Below, piece by piece: positions 8,305 through 16,707 of a DNA stretch of 64,000 bases. The translations under genes and the position numbers were made by a program. The notes beneath the pieces are model-generated. The model was not told where the DNA came from and made no database searches. It was given only the letters and a program-made list of their open reading frames with translations. Numbering within the stretch: position 1 is the first letter of the stretch; the number at the start of each line of letters is the position of its first letter. The stretch is from an uncultured Pseudomonas sp. (GTDB lineage Bacteria; Pseudomonadota; Gammaproteobacteria; Pseudomonadales; Pseudomonadaceae), in the NCBI GenBank assembly GCA_943912755.1, contig CALTWF010000002.1:1-64000 (forward strand). The letters run 5' to 3'.

Positions 8305-9063
8305 ATGCAACCCTCCATTTTCATTACCGGCGCCACCTCCGGATTCGGCGAGGCCTGTGCCCGCCGCTTTGCCCAGGCGGGATGGTCGTTGATCGTCACG
8401 GGACGTCGCGCAGATCGTTTGCACGACCTGGCCGCAGAGTTATCGGCACACACCGATGTGCTGCCCCTGGTGCTCGATGTACGCAACCGGGCGGCCATGG
8501 CGTCGGCCATCGACCAACTGCCCGAACGTTTTTCCCGGCTACGGGGACTGGTCAACAACGCCGGGCTGGCGCTGGGTAGCGATGCCGCCCAGGACTGCGA
8601 CCTCGACCAGTGGGAAACCATGGTCGACACCAATATCAAGGGCCTGCTCTACAGCACCCGCCTCTTGCTGCCACGCCTGATTGCCCATGGTGCAGGTGCC
8701 AGCATCGTCAACCTCGGCTCCATCGCGGGCAACTGGGCCTACCCGGGCAGCCACGTGTACGGCGCCAGCAAGGCCTTCGTCCGCCAGTTCTCGCTGAACC
8801 TGCGCTGCGACCTGCTCGGCACCGGAGTACGGGTCACCAACCTGGAGCCCGGGCTTTGCGAGAGCGAGTTTTCCCTGGTGCGCTTCGACGGCGACCAGGC
8901 GCGCTATGACTCGATCTACCAAGGGGCCAACGCGATCCAGCCAGCGGATATCGCCGACACCATCTTCTGGCTGTGCAATCAGCCGGCACACCTGAACGTC
9001 AACAGCCTGGAGCTGATGCCGGTCAGCCAGGCCTGGAGCAACTTCGCCATCCACCGCGAGTAA
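8305..9063 (+). CDS. Short-chain dehydrogenase, probable sulfoacetaldehyde reductase
   Basis: A 252-residue classical SDR of the YdfG subgroup, starting 15 bases after the exporter with AGGAG upstream. The cofactor motif TGATSGFGEA is at residues 9-18, NNAG is mid-protein, and the catalytic YxxxK is Y152/K156 (YGASKAF). The GRRADR stretch after the second strand fits NADP(H) preference. In Klebsiella, IsfD of this family reduces sulfoacetaldehyde from taurine transamination to isethionate, which IsfE exports. The order exporter-SDR-aminotransferase here fits that scheme. A 3-hydroxy acid dehydrogenase is the alternative. Confidence 0.75.
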   Translation: MQPSIFITGATSGFGEACARRFAQAGWSLIVTGRRADRLHDLAAELSAHTDVLPLVLDVRNRAAMASAIDQLPERFSRLRGLVNNAGLALGSDAAQDCDLDQWETMVDTNIKGLLYSTRLLLPRLIAHGAGASIVNLGSIAGNWAYPGSHVYGASKAFVRQFSLNLRCDLLGTGVRVTNLEPGLCESEFSLVRFDGDQARYDSIYQGANAIQPADIADTIFWLCNQPAHLNVNSLELMPVSQAWSNFAIHRE

Positions 9064-9137
9064 CCCGCTCCCCCGCCCTGCGGCAGAGCGGCACACGACA
9101 CCCATCTCGATCCCACCCCGACCCGGAAGCACTCGCC

Positions 9138-10517
9138 ATGAATGACCAACCGCAAATCGATAGCCTGCAGGAACTCGATCGCCGCCACGTCTGGCACCAC
9201 CTGACCCAACACCAGGCCTTCGACCATGCCCCGCCGCTCGTCATGGAGCGCGGCGAAGGCCTGTACATCTGGGATGTCACCGGCAAGCGATATCTCGACG
9301 CGACCGCTGGCGGTGTCTGGTGCGTCAACGTCGGCTATGGTCGGCAGAGCATCGCCGACGTGGTGCGCGACCAGCTGGTCCGGCTCAACTACTACGCCGG
9401 TACTGCCGGCACACCGGTGGCGGCACGCTTTGCCGAGGCGTTGATCGCCAGGATGCCGGGCATGAACCGGGTGTACTTCTCCAACTCCGGTTCCGAGGCC
9501 AACGAGAAGGCCTACAAGATGGTGCGGCAGATCGCCCATCGCAAATACGGTGGCAAGAAGACCAAGATCCTCTACCGCGAGCGTGACTACCACGGCACCA
9601 CCATCACCTGCCTCAGCTCCACCGGCCAGGAAGAGCGACGCATGCAATACGGGCCCTTCACCCCTGGCTTCGTCGAGTTTCCGCACTGCTGCGAATATCG
9701 CAGCCAGTTCGGCGAGGTCGACAACTATGGCGAACTCGCCGCCAAGGCCATGGAAGACGTGATCCTGCGCGAAGGGCCGGACACCATCGGTGCCGTGGTG
9801 CTGGAGCCGATCACCGCCGGAGGCGGCGTGATCACTCCGCCGGCGGGCTACTTCAAGGCCATCGAGGCGATATGCCGCAAGTACGACATCCTCATCCATA
9901 TCGACGAGGTGGTCTGCGGCCTGGGCCGCACCGGCACCTGGTTCGCCTACCAGCACTACGGCATCCAGCCCGATATCGTGACCATGGCCAAGGGCGTGGC
10001 ATCCGCCTATGCGGCCATTTCCTGCACCGTGACCACCGAGGCGGTGTTCGAGGCATTCCGCGGCGAGGCCGATGATCGCGCCGCCTACTTCCGCGACATC
10101 AGCACCTTCGGCGGCTGTACCGCCGGCCCGGCGGCGGCCCTGGAAAACCTGCGCATCATCGAAGACGAAAAACTGCTGGAGAACGCCACCCACATGGGCG
10201 AATACCTGATGGCCGGGTTGCAGGCACTGAAGGACAAGCACCCGCTCATCGGCGACGTGCGCGGCAAGGGGCTGTTTCTGGGTATCGAGCTGGTTGCCGA
10301 CCGCGCAACCCGGGAGCCGGTGGCCGAACGCATTGCCATGCAAGTGGCGGGCGCCTGCATGGCTCGCGGCCTGATCATCGGTCGAACCAACCGCTCCTTC
10401 GCCGACTACAACAACACCCTTTGCCTGAGCCCGGCGCTGACCCTGAACCAGGAGCAGGCAGACGAGATCCTGAGCACGCTGGATATCGCCCTCGGCCTGG
10501 TCGAAGGCCACGCATGA
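9138..10517 (+). CDS. Class III aminotransferase, taurine:pyruvate or omega-amino-acid type
   Basis: A 459-residue PLP enzyme from the ATG at 9138 (GGAAG upstream). It shows the class III signatures: a YFSNSGSEANE phosphate-binding stretch, YHGTT, DEVVCGLGRTG and the PLP lysine K285 (TMAKGVASAY). Length and the N-terminal layout match taurine:pyruvate aminotransferases. The reaction would be taurine plus an oxo acid giving sulfoacetaldehyde and an amino acid in the cytoplasm. With the SDR and TSUP exporter it forms a nitrogen-scavenging route with isethionate excretion. Hypotaurine, beta-alanine or other omega-amines are alternative substrates. Confidence 0.75.
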   Translation: MNDQPQIDSLQELDRRHVWHHLTQHQAFDHAPPLVMERGEGLYIWDVTGKRYLDATAGGVWCVNVGYGRQSIADVVRDQLVRLNYYAGTAGTPVAARFAEALIARMPGMNRVYFSNSGSEANEKAYKMVRQIAHRKYGGKKTKILYRERDYHGTTITCLSSTGQEERRMQYGPFTPGFVEFPHCCEYRSQFGEVDNYGELAAKAMEDVILREGPDTIGAVVLEPITAGGGVITPPAGYFKAIEAICRKYDILIHIDEVVCGLGRTGTWFAYQHYGIQPDIVTMAKGVASAYAAISCTVTTEAVFEAFRGEADDRAAYFRDISTFGGCTAGPAAALENLRIIEDEKLLENATHMGEYLMAGLQALKDKHPLIGDVRGKGLFLGIELVADRATREPVAERIAMQVAGACMARGLIIGRTNRSFADYNNTLCLSPALTLNQEQADEILSTLDIALGLVEGHA

Positions 10518-10537
10518 TCCACGGTCGGTAAATGAAC

Positions 10538-10568
10538 GGGCTGGCCAGACTCTTCTGTCCGGCCAGCC
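10538..10568. terminator. Hairpin between convergent aminotransferase and glyA genes
   Basis: An 8-bp stem GGCTGGCC / GGCCAGCC with a 14-base loop lies in the 84-base gap between two convergent genes. It has no strong T run, so termination efficiency is uncertain. It could serve both directions. Confidence 0.45.
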
Positions 10569-10601
10569 GGTTCAACTACGCCCGGCGAGCAGCTTGGTCC
10601 C

Positions 10602-11873
10602 TTATTGCACGGGCAGCGGCTGGTCGGAATAAACCGGGTAGGTCGAGCACAGCCCTGCGACCTTGCCACGCACTTCAGCGATCAGATCGACATTGTCGAG
10701 GTCATCGAGAATGTCGCAGATCCAGCCGGCCAACTGGCGGCACTCGGCCTGGCGAAATCCGCGGGTTGTCACGGCGGGCGTGCCGAGCCTGATGCCGGAG
10801 GTCACGAACGGAGATTGCGGGTCGTTGGGAACGGCATTCTTGTTGACCGTGATATGGGCATTGCCCAGCGCTGCATCGGCGGCCTTGCCGGTCAGCCCCT
10901 GGCGCACCAGGCTGATCAACATCAGGTGGTTATCGGTACCGCCGGAAATCACTTCATAGCCGCGCGCCACGAAGACCTCCGCCATGGCCCTCGCGTTGTC
11001 CACCACCTGGCGCTGATAGACCTTGAAGGCCGGCTCCAGCGCTTCCTTGAAACAGACCGCCTTGGCCGCCACGACATGCATCAGCGGCCCGCCCTGGGCT
11101 CCCGGGAATACTGCTGCATTCAGCTTCTTCTCGATGTCGGCGTTGGCGCGGGCCAGGATCAGGCCACCCCGCGGACCACGCAGGGTCTTGTGGGTGGTGG
11201 TGGTCACGACGTCGGCGAATGGCACCGGGTTCGGGTACAGCCCAGCGGCAACCAGCCCGGCGACGTGTGCCATGTCCACGAACAGGTAAGCCCCGACCTT
11301 GTCGGCGATACGGCGGAAACGCTCGAAGTCGAGCACACGCGAGTAAGCGGAGAAACCGGCAACGATCACCTTGGGCCTGTGCTCCAGGGCCAACCGCTCC
11401 ACCTCGGCGTAGTCGATCAGCCCATAGCAATCGATACCGTACTGGACCGCGTTATAGAGCTTGCCCGAACTGCTGACTTTGGCGCCGTGAGTGAGGTGTC
11501 CGCCATGAGCGAGGCTCATCCCGAGAATGGTATCGCCAGCATCCAGCAGCGCGAGATACACCGCCGCGTTGGCTGATGAACCTGAATGAGGCTGGACGTT
11601 CGCATAGTCGGCAGCAAACAGCTCCTTGGCGCGTTCGATGGCAATCGACTCGACCACATCGACATGCTCGCAACCGCCGTAGTAGCGCTTGCCCGGATAA
11701 CCCTCGGCATATTTGTTGGTCAAGCCGGTGCCCTGCGCCTGCATGACTCGACGACTGCAGTAGTTCTCCGAAGCAATCAGTTCGATATGGTCCTCCTGCC
11801 GCTGTTCTTCCGCCGTGATTGCCGCAAGCAGCAGATCATCGAAACCCGCAAGTTGGTCATGCTTGTTGAACAT
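10602..11873 (-). CDS. glyA: Serine hydroxymethyltransferase
   Basis: A 423-residue enzyme that interconverts serine plus tetrahydrofolate with glycine plus 5,10-methylene-THF in the cytoplasm. It has ELIASENYCS near the N-terminus, the HGGHLTHG motif, DMAHVAGL and the PLP lysine K229 in TTTTHKTLRGPRGG, all at the usual positions for the family. Pseudomonads have several glyA copies. This one is not in a folate or housekeeping context. It lies downstream of a TyrR-like sigma-54 activator and has a -24/-12 promoter at 11991-12005, so it is probably an inducible, catabolic copy for glycine or beta-hydroxy-amino acid metabolism. Confidence 0.95.
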   Translation of the reverse strand: MFNKHDQLAGFDDLLLAAITAEEQRQEDHIELIASENYCSRRVMQAQGTGLTNKYAEGYPGKRYYGGCEHVDVVESIAIERAKELFAADYANVQPHSGSSANAAVYLALLDAGDTILGMSLAHGGHLTHGAKVSSSGKLYNAVQYGIDCYGLIDYAEVERLALEHRPKVIVAGFSAYSRVLDFERFRRIADKVGAYLFVDMAHVAGLVAAGLYPNPVPFADVVTTTTHKTLRGPRGGLILARANADIEKKLNAAVFPGAQGGPLMHVVAAKAVCFKEALEPAFKVYQRQVVDNARAMAEVFVARGYEVISGGTDNHLMLISLVRQGLTGKAADAALGNAHITVNKNAVPNDPQSPFVTSGIRLGTPAVTTRGFRQAECRQLAGWICDILDDLDNVDLIAEVRGKVAGLCSTYPVYSDQPLPVQ

Positions 11874-12176
11874 TTCTAAACCTCAGATCGCACGCAGGCA
11901 CGGCGACTTCGCCAGCCTGCGAAAGCTAATGTTGACGCAGCAGCTTGCCGCGACGCGGGCTGCGGCAAAGCACCCCGTGGAAGCACTGGAGCAACCACAG
12001 TGCCAGAACAAATAGTCCTTATATTTCAATTAGTTACGAGAAATCGATAAAAGCACTGGAGCGATTGGATTCCGGCGCCACGGGGGCGCTTTGCCAGTTA
12101 TTGGTTGAACGCCTGCAACTGCTGGGTCGGGAGGACCGTTGCGATTGCGTTCCGCCGCCTCGAAATCGTTCCAGCC
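11874..12176. other. 303-base glyA leader and upstream control region
   Basis: No gene is seen. The region holds the glyA -24/-12 promoter at 11990-12006. It also has an exact 12-bp direct repeat AAGCACTGGAGC at 11981-11992 and 12051-12062, and an inverted pair ATTTC/GAAAT around 12023-12044 upstream of the promoter, where an activator could bind. Confidence 0.5.
11990..12006 (-). promoter_or_regulatory. Sigma-54 (-24/-12) promoter of glyA
   Basis: On the minus strand the sequence reads CTGGCACTGTGGTTGCT: TGGCAC, five bases, TTGC. This matches the sigma-54 consensus, with GG and GC separated by 10 bases. It is about 117 bases upstream of the glyA start and points towards it. The adjacent gene encodes a sigma-54 activator. 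Confidence 0.75.
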
Positions 12177-13694
12177 TCAGCCTTCCGCCAGTGATATGCC
12201 GTATTTGCGCAGGCGCTTGGCAATCGCCGTATGGGAAGTGCCCAGACGCTCGGCGAGGCGCCGGCTGGAAGGGTATTGCTGGTACATGCGACTGAGCAGG
12301 CTGCGCTCGTGTCGATCCATGCTTTGCGCAAGGGTCTCGTGGTCACTGCCAAACGGAGAAAGCTCCTGGGTCGCGTGCTCGACTATCTCAAGATCCGCCG
12401 GCTCGATCTGGCTGCGCTCGCAAATCGCCGCGGCACGGAATATCAGGTTCTGCAACTGACGCACATTGCCTGGCCAGGGATGAGCCAGCAGCGCCTGCCT
12501 GGATGTACCGCTGAGATAACAAGGCTCACGCCGGATCTGCTTGCAGGCCTGCTCCAGGAAGACTTCTGCGAGGGTCAGAATGTCCTGTCCGCGCTGGCGC
12601 AACGCGGGCACCTCCAGGGTCAATACATTGAGGCGGTAGTACAGATCCTCCCGAAAGCCCCCGTCCAGGACCATCTGCTTCAGGTCGCGGTGGGTCGCGC
12701 TGATGATCCGCACATTGACCTTGATCTCTCGCTCCCCTCCCACGCGGCGAAAACTGCCGTCATTGAGAAATCGCAACAGCTTTGCCTGGAGGTAGGGAGA
12801 CATTTCGCCAATCTCATCGAGGAAGACGCTGCCTTTCTCCGCGAGTTCGAGCAGCCCCGGCTTGCCGCCGCGCTGGGCACCGGTGAAGGCGCCGGCGGCA
12901 TAGCCGAACAGCTCGCTCTCGGCGAGATTCTCGGGAAGTGCCGCGCAGTTGAGCGCCAGGAAGGGCTCATTGCTGCGCTCGCTTGCGGTGTGACAGGCAC
13001 GCGCTATCAGCTCCTTACCCGTACCGGTCTCACCATGGATCAGCAGTGGAGCATCCAGGCGGGCCAGGCGGCGCGCGCGGGATAACAACTCATGCATGGC
13101 TTGACTCGACCCGAGCAGGCCATCGAATCCGTCTGGCTGCTCTTGCAGCGCGGAAAGGTTGCCGCCGATGCGACTGGGGTGGAACAGGGTCAGGAGTGCC
13201 CCGGCATTTCCAGCCAATGGGACGACGTCCAGCAGCAGATGCTGACCGAACAGTGAAACCTCGCGCATCGGGATGCGGAAGTGGTTGTCCAGCAGCTCGC
13301 CCTGCAAATTGGCATCGCCGAACAACTGCCTGAGTCCCAACTGCTCCGGGCTGTCCGGACATCGCCGGAGAAAAGCCGGATTGGCCAGCAGCACTCTGGC
13401 GCCGTCATCCAGCAGCAGTACCGGGTCGTTCATCGCCTCCAGCAATGCGTCCAGTTGCAGCTGCCCCAACTGGCTCGGCAGCATGTCGACCGCCGTGACA
13501 CTCTGCACGCCGCCGATACGCAGGAGAGCACCTTGCAGCTTCTCCAGCGCATCGACATGCAAGCCAGGTGCATCGATGTAGACATTCGGCGGGACCATTT
13601 CGACGGCATCCAGATTCAGATTCCGTCCCCCCAGGAGTGCGAGCACTTCCTGGGTAATGCCGACGCGGTCGACGAAGGTGACGTGGATGCGCAT
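12177..13694 (-). CDS. TyrR-like sigma-54-dependent activator (ACT-PAS-AAA+-HTH)
   Basis: A 505-residue regulator. Residues 1-70 are an ACT-type ligand domain (MRIHVTFVDRVGITQEVLA), 75-185 a PAS domain, about 195-430 a sigma-54 activation AAA+ domain, and about 465-500 a TyrR-type helix-turn-helix (RRLAERLGTSHTAIAKRL). Walker A is GETGTGKE at 221-228 and the sigma-54 contact loop GAFTGA is intact at 268-273, so it should activate -24/-12 promoters. GcsR and PhhR of Pseudomonas share this layout and respond to glycine or aromatic amino acids. Its natural target is the glyA promoter about 170 bases downstream on the same strand; the ligand is probably glycine or a related amino acid. Confidence 0.85.
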   Translation of the reverse strand: MRIHVTFVDRVGITQEVLALLGGRNLNLDAVEMVPPNVYIDAPGLHVDALEKLQGALLRIGGVQSVTAVDMLPSQLGQLQLDALLEAMNDPVLLLDDGARVLLANPAFLRRCPDSPEQLGLRQLFGDANLQGELLDNHFRIPMREVSLFGQHLLLDVVPLAGNAGALLTLFHPSRIGGNLSALQEQPDGFDGLLGSSQAMHELLSRARRLARLDAPLLIHGETGTGKELIARACHTASERSNEPFLALNCAALPENLAESELFGYAAGAFTGAQRGGKPGLLELAEKGSVFLDEIGEMSPYLQAKLLRFLNDGSFRRVGGEREIKVNVRIISATHRDLKQMVLDGGFREDLYYRLNVLTLEVPALRQRGQDILTLAEVFLEQACKQIRREPCYLSGTSRQALLAHPWPGNVRQLQNLIFRAAAICERSQIEPADLEIVEHATQELSPFGSDHETLAQSMDRHERSLLSRMYQQYPSSRRLAERLGTSHTAIAKRLRKYGISLAEG

Positions 13695-13741
13695 GCTGCT
13701 GTGTCGCTCCTGACGCTCGGAGAAGGTGTGATTGCGCCCCG

Positions 13742-15088
13742 TCAGGCGCAGGAAGTCTTCTGCCCAGCGCTCGCCACAACCGGCTCTGCCAGCGGTTTGG
13801 AGCTGCGGGCATAGCCACCCAGCGCCCGCACCAGGACAATCGCTGCCAACGCGTAGGCCCCGGCACTGAGCACCAGCGCCCAGCGCAAGGCATCGCTACC
13901 CAGGCTCGGCGTCAGGGCATCGCTGACCATGCCGGTGACCAGCGGACCCAGGCCGGCCCCGAGGGCCATGATGCCGAAGTTGAAGAACGCCAGCAGGGTC
14001 GCCCGGCGCCCCGGCGCAACCATCTGCGCCACGGCGGTGTAGGTGGGCGCCATCCACCACATGCCGAACACCGACATGCCGAAGATGAACGGTGCCGCTC
14101 GTGGCACCACCAGGCTGCCCAGGGTCCAGGGATCCGTCGCGGGGAACAGTACCGAGGCGATCGCCAGCGGCATCGCCAGCAACGCGCCAATCACCGGAAT
14201 GCCCAACTGCCAGCGTATGTCGCGGCGTGCCAGATGGGCGGTCAGCCAGCCGCTGGACAGCGAGCCGATAATTGCCCCCGGCCCCGCCGCCAGCCCCATT
14301 ACCGCACCGGCATCCTTGATCGACAGGCCGTGGCTGCGCACCAGGAACGCCGAGCTCCAGATGCCGAAGGCGTATCCGGCAAACGCCAGCAAGGCGCCGG
14401 CCAGGACAATGCTGATGTACGGTTTCGAACGGCAGGCATCGGCGAGAACCTTCCAGATGCTTTCGCTCTGGCCAGCATCGACACCGCCGTGAAACGCTTC
14501 CCAATGACCGCGCTGCGGCTCGCTGCCGCTCAGGCGCAAGAGCACCGCCGCCACCAGGCCCGGGATCGCCATCCACAGGAAAGCTTCGCGCCAGCCGTAG
14601 TAGTAGGTGATCCAGGCCCCGACGCTGAGGCCGAGCAAGGTGCCGATCGGCGGCGCCAGCATGAACACGCTGATCGCCTTGGGGCGCTGGGCGGGCTGAT
14701 AGAGGTCGGCGATCACCGACATCGAGGCCGCGCCACTGCCCGACTCGCCTACGGCAACGCCCAGCCGGGCCAGCGCCAGGGTCCAGAAGCCGCTGGCCAT
14801 GCCACACATGGCGGTCATCACGCTCCACACCGCGCAGCAGCCAGCGATCAGGTTGCGCCGATTGTTGCGGTCGGCATAACGCCCCATGCCCAGGGAACAC
14901 ACGCAATAGACGACGGCAAACGCCAGGCCCGTGAGCAAGCCCATCTGCGTGTCGGTAGCGTGGAACTCCTGTTTGATCGGCTCGATCACCACACCCATGA
15001 TCTGGCGGTCGATAAGGTTGACGGCGGAAACAACGAACAGCAGGAACAAGGTGTAGTGCCGGCGGAACGATCCGAGTGGCGTATTCAT
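13742..15088 (-). CDS. MFS transporter
   Basis: About 448 residues from MNTPLGSFRRHYTLFLL (ATG at 15088); 22 further codons upstream are open but non-hydrophobic. It has twelve predicted membrane segments. The loop 2-3 motif is GMGRYADRNNRRN and the helix 5 region is GESGSGAASMSVIADLY. The early DRQIMGVVIEPIKQEF resembles spinster-type and anion/sugar carriers of the MFS. It lies 70 bases upstream of an amidase start on the same strand and 47 bases before the TyrR-like regulator's start, so the amidase, carrier and regulator may be co-transcribed. Substrate unknown; an amide or amino-acid derivative is plausible. Confidence 0.8.
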   Translation of the reverse strand: MNTPLGSFRRHYTLFLLFVVSAVNLIDRQIMGVVIEPIKQEFHATDTQMGLLTGLAFAVVYCVCSLGMGRYADRNNRRNLIAGCCAVWSVMTAMCGMASGFWTLALARLGVAVGESGSGAASMSVIADLYQPAQRPKAISVFMLAPPIGTLLGLSVGAWITYYYGWREAFLWMAIPGLVAAVLLRLSGSEPQRGHWEAFHGGVDAGQSESIWKVLADACRSKPYISIVLAGALLAFAGYAFGIWSSAFLVRSHGLSIKDAGAVMGLAAGPGAIIGSLSSGWLTAHLARRDIRWQLGIPVIGALLAMPLAIASVLFPATDPWTLGSLVVPRAAPFIFGMSVFGMWWMAPTYTAVAQMVAPGRRATLLAFFNFGIMALGAGLGPLVTGMVSDALTPSLGSDALRWALVLSAGAYALAAIVLVRALGGYARSSKPLAEPVVASAGQKTSCA

Positions 15089-15158
15089 CGGTGCAATCTC
15101 GCAAGGATTCTTCTGGCGCGACAAGCGCCGTCCAGCATGGACGACGCCTGCCACGGAC

Positions 15159-16643
15159 TCACAACGACGCGCGCAAATGTGCCCAGGGCCGGGACACCTC
15201 CAATTGCCGTGCCAGGCTCAGCAGCAGCCCCTCCCGACAGCGCCCGGCGGTAAACATCATGCCGATGGGTAGATTCTCGCGGCCGAGACCTGAAGGCACC
15301 GACATCGATGGCTGCCCGGTGACGTTCGCCAGCACGGTGTAGGCCACGCTGCCGACGATGTCGCGGGTGTAGTCCTCGTAGCTGTTCTGCAGGCTGAGCA
15401 CTTCGAGCTTCGGCGTCAGGCTGGCGGTGACCGGCGACAGCAGCAGGTCGAAACGCCCCAGCACCAGCTCCATCTGCTGGCCGATGTTCTCGAACGCACG
15501 TCGGGCACGGAACAGGGTTTGCGCCGAGTGGTTGCGGGCGTTTTCCAGAATGCGCCGGCTGATCGGTTCCAGATGGTCTTCGTCCATGCTGCGGCCCATC
15601 GCCGTCTCGTGATCACTCACCGCAGCCAGCAGCGCGGTCGACGTCACCGCGCCATGGGCACTGAACAGCTGGCCGGCATCGACCGGCAGGACCACGGACT
15701 CCACCTCGTGGCCCAGCGCGCACAGCAAGGCCACGATTTCATCGAGGACACGCTGAATATCCGGATCCAGGGGCACCCCCGTCAGGTTGCCGCTGACCAG
15801 GCCGATACGCAGGCGTCCCGGCTCCCGGTTCATCTGCTCGACGAAGCTGTCGTGCACAGGTTCCAGCCAGTAGGGGCTGCCCGGCTCGTGGCCATGGCTG
15901 ACATCCATCAGCAACGCCGAGTCGCGAACCGTGCGCGACACCACATGCCCACAGCTGGCACCGAACCAGCCTTCGAAACCGCCTGGGCCTTGCGGGATGC
16001 GGTAGCGGGTCGGCTTGAGGCCGAATACCCCGCAGTACGACGCAGGAATGCGGATCGAGCCGCCACCGTCGGTGGCATGGGCGACCGGCACGATACCCGC
16101 GGCTACGGCGGCGGCTGCACCACCGGACGAGCCGCCCACGCTGTAGGCAAGGTTCCACGGGTTGCGGGTCGGGCCCCACTGCGCCGATTCGGTGGTGGTG
16201 GTCAGGCCGAACTCCGGGCTGGCCGTCTTGCCGAAAATCAGCATGCCGGCCTGCTCGTAGCGCTGGGTCACGGTGCTGCTGTGTTCTGCCACCGCTTCGG
16301 CCAGCAGACGCGAGCCATTGCTGGTGACGGTGCCTGCCAGGTAGGTGTTGAGGTCCTTGAGCAGCATCGGCACACCGGCCAGGACACCCTCCCGCGCAGT
16401 CCCCGACTCGACCCGTGCCATCAGCCGTTCGACAGCGAGCTCGCTGTGGTCCATGACCACCGCATTGACCTGCTCGTTGACCGCCCGGCAACGCGCCAGC
16501 GCGGCACCGAGCAACGCGCCGGGCGGCAGCCCTTCGTTGCGCATCTGCTGCGCCATTTCGGTCGCGTCGAGGGCCAGGTAGTCATCGCCGGGCATGGCAT
16601 CCAGCACGGCGTCGGTCGAGGTGATTTCCATTGTGTTGTTCAT
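15159..16643 (-). CDS. Amidase-signature hydrolase
   Basis: About 494 residues from MNNTMEITSTDAV (ATG at 16643); the ATG at 16631 is also possible. It is a member of the amidase-signature family (GatA/fatty-acid amide hydrolase). The catalytic Lys is in MLLKDLNTYLAGT, the Gly/Ser-rich signature is SVGGSSGGAAAAVAAG, and the nucleophile region is HATDGGGSIRIPASYCG: together the Ser-cisSer-Lys triad. It hydrolyses an amide to acid plus ammonia. It is not next to gatB or gatC, so it is not the tRNA amidotransferase subunit. Context with an MFS carrier suggests uptake and hydrolysis of an external amide. Confidence 0.85.
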   Translation of the reverse strand: MNNTMEITSTDAVLDAMPGDDYLALDATEMAQQMRNEGLPPGALLGAALARCRAVNEQVNAVVMDHSELAVERLMARVESGTAREGVLAGVPMLLKDLNTYLAGTVTSNGSRLLAEAVAEHSSTVTQRYEQAGMLIFGKTASPEFGLTTTTESAQWGPTRNPWNLAYSVGGSSGGAAAAVAAGIVPVAHATDGGGSIRIPASYCGVFGLKPTRYRIPQGPGGFEGWFGASCGHVVSRTVRDSALLMDVSHGHEPGSPYWLEPVHDSFVEQMNREPGRLRIGLVSGNLTGVPLDPDIQRVLDEIVALLCALGHEVESVVLPVDAGQLFSAHGAVTSTALLAAVSDHETAMGRSMDEDHLEPISRRILENARNHSAQTLFRARRAFENIGQQMELVLGRFDLLLSPVTASLTPKLEVLSLQNSYEDYTRDIVGSVAYTVLANVTGQPSMSVPSGLGRENLPIGMMFTAGRCREGLLLSLARQLEVSRPWAHLRASL

Positions 16644-16707
16644 TGCACACTCACAAGCAGGGCCCCGCACGCCGTGGCGATTCGAGGCACGAAGACGGTC
16701 GAAGGGA

